64,000 nt of DNA, taken from Solirubrobacter deserti. GTDB taxonomy: Bacteria > Actinomycetota > Thermoleophilia > Solirubrobacterales > Solirubrobacteraceae. The stretch lies in the NCBI RefSeq assembly GCF_003344625.1, contig NZ_QPKJ02000004.1, forward strand, positions 310,001 through 374,000, given 5' to 3'. Position numbers and translations under genes: made by a program. Every line of letters begins with the position of its first letter. Positions within the stretch are counted from its first letter, which is position 1. A model generated the notes under the pieces. The model had not been told where the DNA came from. It did not search any database and saw only the letters and a program-made list of their open reading frames with translations. Positions 57,989 through 64,000 of the stretch are shown here, piece by piece.

Positions 57989-58608
57989 AGGCCGTGGCGG
58001 ACGGCGTAGAGGGCGGCCTGGGTGCGGTCGGTCAGGTCGAGCTTGGCGAGGATGTGGGAGACGTGCGTCTTGACCGTCTTCTCGGCCACGCCGAGCTCGA
58101 GCGCGATGACCTTGTTGGAGCGGCCCTTCGCGATCAGGACCAGGACGTCGCGCTCGCGCGGCGTGAGGTCGTCCACCTGCGCGGGCGCGCCACCGCCGGC
58201 GGCGATCTCCTCCACCACGCGCGTGGCGATCGTGGGCGAGAGCGGAGCCTGGCCGTCATGCGCCGAGCGGATCGCGTCGACGAGCTCCGCGGGCTCGACG
58301 TCCTTGAGCAGGTAGCCCGCGGCGCCCGCGCGCAGCGCGGCGAACAGCTTGTCGTCGTCGCCGAAGCTCGTCAGCACGATCGTGCGCGCTCGGCCCTCCC
58401 GCAGGTGTTTGAGCGCGCCCACCCCGTCCAGCACCGGCATCACGAGGTCGAGCAGGATCACGTCCGGGTCCGTGCGCCGCGCGGCGTCCACGGCCGCCTG
58501 CCCGTCCCCCACCTCGGCCACGACCTCGATGTCCTCCTGCAGATCGAGGAACGTGCGCAGCCCCTGGCGCACCACGGCGTGGTCGTCGGCGAGCAGGACG
58601 CGGATCAT
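57979..58608 (-). CDS. NarL/LuxR family response regulator
   Basis: A 209-residue response regulator from ATG 58608. Receiver motifs: VLLADDHAVVRQGL, phospho-Asp in VILLDLVMPVLDG and YLLKDV. The LuxR helix-turn-helix is LTPRERDVLVLIAKGRSNKVIALELGVAEKTVKTHVSHILAKL. Its ATG overlaps the kinase gene stop by 4 bp, so both form a pair. The last codons and TAA stop (HGLVS*) lie within a dispersed palindromic repeat, suggesting that insertion of the repeat set the present C-terminus. Confidence 0.95.
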   Translation of the reverse strand: MIRVLLADDHAVVRQGLRTFLDLQEDIEVVAEVGDGQAAVDAARRTDPDVILLDLVMPVLDGVGALKHLREGRARTIVLTSFGDDDKLFAALRAGAAGYLLKDVEPAELVDAIRSAHDGQAPLSPTIATRVVEEIAAGGGAPAQVDDLTPRERDVLVLIAKGRSNKVIALELGVAEKTVKTHVSHILAKLDLTDRTQAALYAVRHGLVS

Positions 58609-59702
58609 AGCGTCAGCTCCACGGTCGTGCCCAGGCCGCGCTCGCTGCGGACGGTGAGCGCGCCCCCGGCCTCGATCGCGCGCTCCTGCATGCTCGTCAG
58701 CCCGAGCCGCTGGCCGCGCACCTCGGGCCCTTCCGGGTCGAAGCCGACGCCGTCGTCGGTGACGGTCAGCGTGCGCCCGCACAGCCGCACCTCGATCCGG
58801 GTGGCGTCCGCGTGGCGCACCGCGTTGCCGAGCGCCTCCTGGGCGATCCGCAGCACCTGGGTCGCGCACTCGGGGCTCAGACGCGGCACGTCACACACCT
58901 TCAGGTCGATCTCCTGCCCGGTCACGCGCCGCAGCACCTCGACGTGCTTGCGCAGCACGGTCGCGAGCCCTTCGGCCTCCAACGAAGCGGGCCGCAGCTC
59001 GAACACGACGGCGCGCAGCTCCTCCATCGCGCCCGACGCGAGGTCGCGCACGCGCTTGAGCTCCACGCCCGCCGCGCAGGCGTCGCGGTCGAGCAGCGTG
59101 AGCGCCGACTCGGCCGCGAGCTTGACGCCGAACAGCCGCTGCGTGACGTTGTCGTGCAGGTCGCGCGCGAGCCGGTTGCGCTCCTCGACGATGCTCAGCT
59201 CGCGCGAGCGCTCGTGCAGGCGCGCGTTCTGGATGGCGATCGCGGCGTGGGCGGCGAGCAGCTCGATCAGGCGCTGGTCCTCCTCGGAGAAGCCGGCGTC
59301 CTTCTCGGTCAGGTAGATCGCGCCGATCACCTCGCTGCGGGAGACGATCGGCACGCCCAGGAACGAGCGCATCTGCGGGTGCGCGCGGGGCCACCAGCCC
59401 CGGAAGCGCGGGTCGGCGGTGATGTCCTCGGTCAGGTGCGGCTCGGGCGAGTGCAGCATCGCGCCGAGCATCCCGTGCGTGCGCGGCAGCGGGCCCATCG
59501 CCTCGATCAGCTCGTCGCTCATGCCGGACGTGATGAAGCGCGCGAACGCGCCGTCGCCGTCCGGGATGCCGAGCGCCGCGTAGCGCGCGCCGCCGAGCTC
59601 GCGCGCGGAGTCCACGATCCGCTGCAGCACGGAGTCGACCCGGTGGTCGGCGGCGATCGCCAGCACGACGTCGCTGAGCGTGCGGAAGGCGGTGCTCTCC
59701 AA
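58605..59702 (-). CDS. GAF-domain sensor histidine kinase (DevS-like)
   Basis: A 365-residue soluble kinase. Residues ~20-165 form a GAF domain (VLQRIVDSARELGGARYAALGI, RSFLGVPIVSRSEVIGAIYLTEK). EERNRLARDLHDNVTQRLFGV carries the phospho-His, and EALGNAVRHADA, DDGVGFD and GLTSMQERAIEAGG form the ATPase domain. It resembles the DevS/DosT C-terminal part and may sense redox, gas or a small ligand. The start TTG 59702 fits family length but is uncertain. The coupled NarL-type regulator is its partner. Confidence 0.92.
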   Translation of the reverse strand: MESTAFRTLSDVVLAIAADHRVDSVLQRIVDSARELGGARYAALGIPDGDGAFARFITSGMSDELIEAMGPLPRTHGMLGAMLHSPEPHLTEDITADPRFRGWWPRAHPQMRSFLGVPIVSRSEVIGAIYLTEKDAGFSEEDQRLIELLAAHAAIAIQNARLHERSRELSIVEERNRLARDLHDNVTQRLFGVKLAAESALTLLDRDACAAGVELKRVRDLASGAMEELRAVVFELRPASLEAEGLATVLRKHVEVLRRVTGQEIDLKVCDVPRLSPECATQVLRIAQEALGNAVRHADATRIEVRLCGRTLTVTDDGVGFDPEGPEVRGQRLGLTSMQERAIEAGGALTVRSERGLGTTVELTL

Positions 59703-59736
59703 GGCCCTCAGAACGTTACGCGGTGAGCGGCCGGGT

Positions 59737-61113
59737 TCAATCCGGCAACGGTCCTAGGACCTTGCCGGGGTTGAACAGGCCGGCGGGGTCGAGCGCGGCC
59801 TTGACGGCGCGCATCATGGCCAGCGCGGCGGGGCCGTGCTCGAGCTCGACGAACGGGATCTTGCCGTAGCCGACGCCGTGCTCGCCGGTGCAGGTGCCGT
59901 CATAGGCGATCGCGCGCCGCACGAGCCGGTCGTTGAGTGCACGGGCGCGGCGCAGCTCGCTCTCGTCGGTGGGGTCGACGAGGATCGTGAGGTGGAAGTT
60001 GCCGTCGCCGACGTGGCCGAGGATCGGCGCGATCAGGCCGGAGGCGTCGAGGTCGGCCTTGGTCTCCTTGATGCAGGCGGCGAGGTTGGAGATGGGAACG
60101 CAGGCGTCGGTGGTGAACGCCTCGCAGCCCGGCCGCAGCGCGCGGCCGGCCTCGTAGGCGCCGTGCCGGGCGTGCCAGAGGCGCCGGCGCTCGGCCTCGT
60201 CGGCGGCCCAGTCGAAGCCGAGCGCGCCGTGGCCGCCGGCGATCGCCTGCACGTCCTTGGCCTGCGCCTCGGTCTCGGCCGGCGTGCCGTGGAACTCGAG
60301 CAGGAGCGTGGGCGCCACGTGCAGCTGCAGGTCGAAGTGGCGGTTGACGGCGTCGATCTGGACCTCGTCGAGCAGCTCGATGCGCGCGACCGGGAGCGCG
60401 TGGGCGAGCACCTCGATGACGGTGTCGACGGCGGCGTCGAGGGTTCCGAACGCGCACGCGGCGGCGGTCATCGACTCCGGCGTGGGCTGGACGCGCAGCG
60501 TGATCTCGGTGATGAGGGCGAGCGTGCCTTCACTGCCGATGAGCAGGCGCGTGAGGTCGTAGCCGGCGGAGGACTTGCGGGCGCGCGAGCGGGTGCGGAC
60601 GATCTCGCCGTCGGCGGTCACGACGGTGAGGCTGAGGACGTTCTCGCGCATCGTGCCGTAGCGGACGGAGGTGGTGCCGGAGGCGCCGGTGGCGACCATG
60701 CCGCCGAGGCTCGCGTCCGCGCCGGGGTCGACGGAGAAGAACACGCCCTCGGGGCGCAGCCGCTGATCCAGCTGGCGGCGCGTGACGCCGGCCTGGACGG
60801 TGACGTCCATGTCCGGCACCGACAGCCGCAGGATCTGGTTCATGAGGCCGGTGTCGACGCAGACGCCGCCCCGCAGCGCGGCGACGTGGCCCTCGAGGCT
60901 CGTGCCCGCGCCGAACGGGACGATCGGCGCCGCGTGCGCCTTGCAGACCCGGACCACCCGCGCCGCCTCCTCGGTGTCGCGCGGATAGACGACGAAGTCC
61001 GGTGCGGCGGGCGGGTGCCAGCCCTCGTCGGTGCCGTGGCGGCGCAGCTCGTCGGCGCCGGTGACGACGCGGTCGGCGTCGAGCGCGGCGATCAGGTCCT
61101 CCTGCAGGCCCAT
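59737..61113 (-). CDS. FAD-linked oxidase, D-lactate/glycolate dehydrogenase type
   Basis: A 458-residue flavoprotein. VVYPRDTEEAARVVRVCKAHAAPIVPFGAGTSLEGHV and PGADASLGGMVATGASGTTSVRYGTMRENVL are the FAD_binding_4 domain; the C-terminal domain has LGHVGDGNFHLTIL with its metal/substrate His residues and DGTCTGEHGVGYGK. Such enzymes oxidise D-lactate, glycolate or other 2-hydroxy acids to keto acids. Because a nickel-racemase cofactor pathway lies 50 kb away, a link through 2-hydroxy acids is possible but not shown by linkage. It is followed by an unrelated leftward operon end at 61120, upstream on the strand. Confidence 0.92.
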   Translation of the reverse strand: MGLQEDLIAALDADRVVTGADELRRHGTDEGWHPPAAPDFVVYPRDTEEAARVVRVCKAHAAPIVPFGAGTSLEGHVAALRGGVCVDTGLMNQILRLSVPDMDVTVQAGVTRRQLDQRLRPEGVFFSVDPGADASLGGMVATGASGTTSVRYGTMRENVLSLTVVTADGEIVRTRSRARKSSAGYDLTRLLIGSEGTLALITEITLRVQPTPESMTAAACAFGTLDAAVDTVIEVLAHALPVARIELLDEVQIDAVNRHFDLQLHVAPTLLLEFHGTPAETEAQAKDVQAIAGGHGALGFDWAADEAERRRLWHARHGAYEAGRALRPGCEAFTTDACVPISNLAACIKETKADLDASGLIAPILGHVGDGNFHLTILVDPTDESELRRARALNDRLVRRAIAYDGTCTGEHGVGYGKIPFVELEHGPAALAMMRAVKAALDPAGLFNPGKVLGPLPD

Positions 61114-61119
61114 CCGCGC

Positions 61120-62298
61120 TCATCCTACGTAGAGCGAACGCGTCACCTCCCGGCCGTCGCGCAGGTGGGCGGTCGCCGTGGCCTTGCCGCCGGTGAACTG
61201 GCCGTCGTAGACGGCGAGGACGAAACCGTTGGAGGGGATCAGCGTGCGCACGTCGCGTGGCGTGCGGATGGTCACCCGTTCGACCGTGCTGTGCACGCGG
61301 CCGGAGAACACGAGCCGGTTGTCGAGCGTGCGGCGCTCGATCTTCCCGCGGTCGTCGCCCTGCGGGATGCTCGAGAGCATCGTCGTGAGCCGCATCGGAT
61401 AGCTGCGCGTCGGCACGCGCAGGCCGCAGGCCGGTGGGAAGCCGGCCGTCGACGCGAACGTGTCGAGCCGGGAATCGACCCAGCCCGGCTGTGTGCCGAT
61501 CAGCCGGTCCGGCCCGGTGACGCATACGCCGCCCCGCGTGCCACGTTGGATGACGATCCCCCACGGCTCGCCGCCGGCCGGGTCCGGCGAGCGCACGGCA
61601 ACGCTCTGCGTCCCGGCGACGGGCCGCTCACGCCCGCGGCGCGGCGGCTCCGAGGCGTAGTTGAACCGTGTGCGCGTGCCGTCGCGGCGCTCGACCACGC
61701 CGCGGCGCAGCGGCGGCGCCTCGCCCGGTCGCACCTGCAGGACGACGTGCTCCGCGCCGATCGCGATGCGCGGCTCGCCCGCCGGCGTGAGGGCCACGGC
61801 GTCATCGTCGACCGGTCCCCAGGTGACGGTGCGGCCCGGCTGCGGGGAGCGTCCCGGCGCGTACGTGATGGTGGTGATGCGCGAGACGCCCGTGCCGTAG
61901 CTGTCCAGGTGCTTGGCCGTGTAGCAAGTCGTCGGGAGCTCGTAGCGGCCCGGCGCGTGAAGGGTGAACGCGCCGTGACCGTCGACCCAGCCGAACCGCT
62001 CGCCCTGCAGGCGCCCGAGCTCCCAGCATCGCATCACGCGCTGCTTGTGGTCGCGCGAGTCGTACTCGCGCACGGCCCACGGGTGCGCGCCGCCGGGGTC
62101 GTCACTTCGGGCGACGAGCCGCAGGCGCTCGACGGGGAGCGGGTCCGGCTTGACCTGCTCGGGCGTCGACGCGGCGGCGGCGGCGTCGACGGCGGGCGGG
62201 CGCGTGCGCGGCCGCGGGTCCTCGTCGGCGGCGAGCACCGCGGTGGCGCCGACGGCGGAGCCGAGCAGGGTCGCGGCCACGGCGAGGCGGGCGATCAT
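61120..62298 (-). CDS. Secreted or membrane-anchored hypothetical protein of a sigma-factor operon
   Basis: A 392-residue protein from ATG 62298 with an N-terminal signal or anchor (LAVAATLLGSAVGATAVLA). The outer part is beta-rich with paired segments built like DPGGAHPWAVREYDS and DPAGGEPWGIVIQRG, each followed by a Cys-containing block. The same PW(G/A) plus Cys pattern occurs in the protein of the preceding gene, so the two are probably distant paralogues. Its start overlaps that gene's stop by 4 bp. The function is unknown; association with a sigma factor suggests envelope sensing. Confidence 0.75.
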   Translation of the reverse strand: MIARLAVAATLLGSAVGATAVLAADEDPRPRTRPPAVDAAAAASTPEQVKPDPLPVERLRLVARSDDPGGAHPWAVREYDSRDHKQRVMRCWELGRLQGERFGWVDGHGAFTLHAPGRYELPTTCYTAKHLDSYGTGVSRITTITYAPGRSPQPGRTVTWGPVDDDAVALTPAGEPRIAIGAEHVVLQVRPGEAPPLRRGVVERRDGTRTRFNYASEPPRRGRERPVAGTQSVAVRSPDPAGGEPWGIVIQRGTRGGVCVTGPDRLIGTQPGWVDSRLDTFASTAGFPPACGLRVPTRSYPMRLTTMLSSIPQGDDRGKIERRTLDNRLVFSGRVHSTVERVTIRTPRDVRTLIPSNGFVLAVYDGQFTGGKATATAHLRDGREVTRSLYVG

Positions 62299-63548
62299 CG
62301 GGGCCTCCGGGACTCGACGGGGTCGGGGACGAGGCCCTCGCCGGGGCGACCGCGCTCCACGGTGCCGTCCGCGAGCGTGACCTCGAGCGTGAGGCCGTCG
62401 GGCTTGACGCTGGGCGCGAGCACGGCGGCGAACGCGCCCTGCTTGGAGACGTCGAGCGCCTGCGGAGGGCCGGCGCCGTGGAGCACGACCTTGCGCACGG
62501 CGTCGTTGCTGCGCGCGACCCCGTAGACCACCGTGCGCGCCGGTGTGTCCTGCCACGTCCACTGGTCGAAGCCCTTCACGCCCTGCTGGCCGGGACGGAT
62601 GGTGCGCGCGTCGGCGACCCACGCGCGTGTGCTGGTGCGCAGGCCGAGGCACGCGGTCGGCGTCTTCACCCGCGCGGGTCCGCTCCCGCGCGCCTGCTGG
62701 ACGAACGCGCAGCGCCAGCGCGTGCCCATCGCGTAGCGCATCGTCTCCCACGCCTGCGCGCCTGCGGGGTCGGTGATCGTCGGGCGCGCGTCGCCGAGGT
62801 TGTGGCGCTCGGCGCGCCCGCCCGCGAACGCGAGGCTCAACGACAGCTGGTGGTCCTCCGGATAGCCGCGCAGCACGGTGACGTACGTTCCGCCGGGGCC
62901 GACCCGCAGCTTGCGGTCACCGGTCGCGGTGCGCAGCGTCACGCTCCGCAGCCGTTCACCGGCGACGCCGTAGACGACCGAACGCACATCGCGCAGCTCG
63001 TCCGCGGCCATTACGCGCGCGCCCGTGAGCGTCCCGCCCTGTCCGCACGCGTCGCTGAGCTCGCCCGGGAGCCGCCGGAACACGCCGTCGAGCCCGGTGA
63101 GCCCGAACACGTTGTCCCGGACCTGGCCGACCGTCGTGCACGTGAAGCCGGTCTTCGAGCGCGCGACGCGCAGCGCCCACGGCGGCCCACCGTCCGGGTC
63201 GGGTGCCCGCAGCGGGGTGACCACGGCGGTGCCCGCCAGCGGCGTCTGCTCGTCCGGCACCTGCTCGGGCACCGGCGCCTCCACGACCGTCTGCCGGAGC
63301 ACGACCGCGGTCGCCGCGCCGGACGTCGCCGCCACGGGCACCATCACCGCGAACGCCACCGCAACGGACCGCCAACGCCGCCGCCGCGGCTCGCGCGCCC
63401 GGGCCACGAGCCGCTCGCCGAACGCCTCGATGGAGGGCAGCTCGTCCCGCCGGGCGGCTGCGACGAGCGCGTCGCCGAAGGCCGCGAGCGCCGGGAGGTC
63501 GCCGCCGGCCGCCGCGCCGCAGCCGCGCGGCTCGTCGCGCGCGGTCAC
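62295..63548 (-). CDS. Membrane protein, probable anti-sigma partner
   Basis: A 417-residue protein from GTG 63548. The cytoplasmic N-terminus has two similar helices (LPALAAFGDALVAAARRDE and LPSIEAFGERLVARAREP), then one membrane helix (SVAVAFAVMVPVAATSGAATAVVL) and a beta-rich outer domain with DPDGGPPWALRVARSKTGFTC, similar to the next gene product. GTGA overlaps the sigma gene stop. The layout (sigma gene, then one-helix membrane protein) fits an anti-sigma factor, although no zinc anti-sigma motif is present. Confidence 0.78.
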   Translation of the reverse strand: MTARDEPRGCGAAAGGDLPALAAFGDALVAAARRDELPSIEAFGERLVARAREPRRRRWRSVAVAFAVMVPVAATSGAATAVVLRQTVVEAPVPEQVPDEQTPLAGTAVVTPLRAPDPDGGPPWALRVARSKTGFTCTTVGQVRDNVFGLTGLDGVFRRLPGELSDACGQGGTLTGARVMAADELRDVRSVVYGVAGERLRSVTLRTATGDRKLRVGPGGTYVTVLRGYPEDHQLSLSLAFAGGRAERHNLGDARPTITDPAGAQAWETMRYAMGTRWRCAFVQQARGSGPARVKTPTACLGLRTSTRAWVADARTIRPGQQGVKGFDQWTWQDTPARTVVYGVARSNDAVRKVVLHGAGPPQALDVSKQGAFAAVLAPSVKPDGLTLEVTLADGTVERGRPGEGLVPDPVESRRPR

Positions 63549-64000
63549 GCTGCGTTCCTCTCGCTCTCGAGCTCCGCGGCCAGGCCGCGCAGCGCCCGTG
63601 ACACGCGCGCTCGCGCTGCCGGCTCGGCGATGCCCAGCGCGGCCGCGACCTCCGGGTACGGGCGCTCCTCGAGCACACGCAGGCGCAGCGCCTCGCGCGA
63701 CTCGGGCGGGAGGTCGCCGACGAGCGCGGCCACCCGTGCACGCAGCTCCGCGAGGCCCGCGAGCTCCTCGACGCGCTCGTACTCGACATCGCTCAGCACC
63801 GGCGGCTCCAGGCCCAGCTTGCCGAGCATCCGCCGCTCGACGGCGGCGCGCCGGTACCAGCCCGAGAGCTGGTGGCGGGCGATCCCGTACAGCCAGCCGG
63901 CGGCGGCGTCGTCGCCGGACCCGCGGAACGCCCGCCGGTCGGCGACGGCGGCGGCGAACGTCTCGGCCATCAGCTCGCTCGCGACCTGCGGGTCGAACGT
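63545..64000 (-). CDS. RNA polymerase sigma-70 factor (ECF-like), 5'-truncated by the window edge
   Basis: The frame is open to the right edge, so the N-terminus is missing; at least 151 residues are visible. Region 2 is seen as SELMAETFAAAVADRRAFRG and GWLYGIARHQLSGWYRRAAVERR; region 4 as DLPPESREALRLRVLEERPYPEVAAALGIAEPAARARVSRALRGL. An internal ATG at 63970 is not the likely start because family residues (FDPQVASELM) continue before it. Its stop overlaps the GTG of the membrane-protein gene by 4 bp, giving a three-gene sigma/membrane operon. Confidence 0.9.
   Translation of the reverse strand, partial: TFDPQVASELMAETFAAAVADRRAFRGSGDDAAAGWLYGIARHQLSGWYRRAAVERRMLGKLGLEPPVLSDVEYERVEELAGLAELRARVAALVGDLPPESREALRLRVLEERPYPEVAAALGIAEPAARARVSRALRGLAAELESERNAA

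Noticed and set aside
59728..59741. GGTTCAATCC resembling a tRNA T-loop
   Set aside because: It lies at the end of the FAD-linked oxidase coding region, and no acceptor stem, D-arm or anticodon arm can be formed around it.

Overview
The window is a gene-dense, very GC-rich stretch (third codon positions are almost all G or C) with GTG starts, stop/start overlaps of the ATGA and GTGA type, and many apparently leaderless genes. Gene content and style (F420-type PPOX protein, MMPL transporter, many two-component and sigma/anti-sigma pairs, AbiEi-DUF559 proteins, secreted proteins ending in a shared beta-sandwich domain) suggest an actinobacterium, most likely of the Solirubrobacterales (Solirubrobacter/Conexibacter/Patulibacter type). 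The taxon is inferred. No rRNA, convincing tRNA, CRISPR array, prophage or insertion sequence was seen, and no stretch over 300 bases lacks a gene.

Region 1-10.3 kb: the end of a secreted-type protein, then a TetR gene behind three phased palindromes. Next is a tightly coupled leftward operon (7098 to 1354): acyl reductase/HAD fusion, zinc alcohol dehydrogenase, a divergent LarA-family protein and a PlsC-type acyltransferase. A second TetR gene faces this operon across a 32-bp gap holding a palindrome. Directly after come larB-larC-larE, the complete known pathway for the nickel-pincer nucleotide cofactor of LarA enzymes. This is the most interesting locus in the window: a cofactor pathway beside a lipid-type operon carrying a LarA relative with altered active-site residues.

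Region 10.3-20.6 kb: an HNH endonuclease of restriction type, small unknown genes, an ACT-domain protein, an APH-type kinase, a methyltransferase-glycosyltransferase fusion with a GT39-type membrane protein, then a leftward set of Rad50/RloC-like ATPase, small helical protein and patatin phospholipase that could be a defence module. Region 20.5-37.3 kb: two cyclic-di-GMP proteins, an MMPL transporter, a divergent DMT-transporter/MocR pair, and a run of secreted or membrane hydrolases. The MocR gene carries a paired palindromic repeat inside its reading frame; a third copy lies at 57.95 kb.

Region 37.3-50.3 kb: a 1155-residue tandem amidase with a dead second half, an ABC transporter with its own two-component system, a DsbA/cupin/HhH-GPD operon, and an AbiEi-DUF559 gene whose start lies in a nested palindrome. 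Region 50.3-64 kb: an orphan histidine kinase, two sigma-factor modules with membrane partners, a queuosine salvage gene divergent from an orphan substrate-binding lipoprotein, a SigB/F-type sigma factor, a QueA-like enzyme, an SDR, a GAF-kinase/NarL pair and a D-lactate/glycolate oxidase-type flavoprotein. The last sigma gene runs off the right edge.
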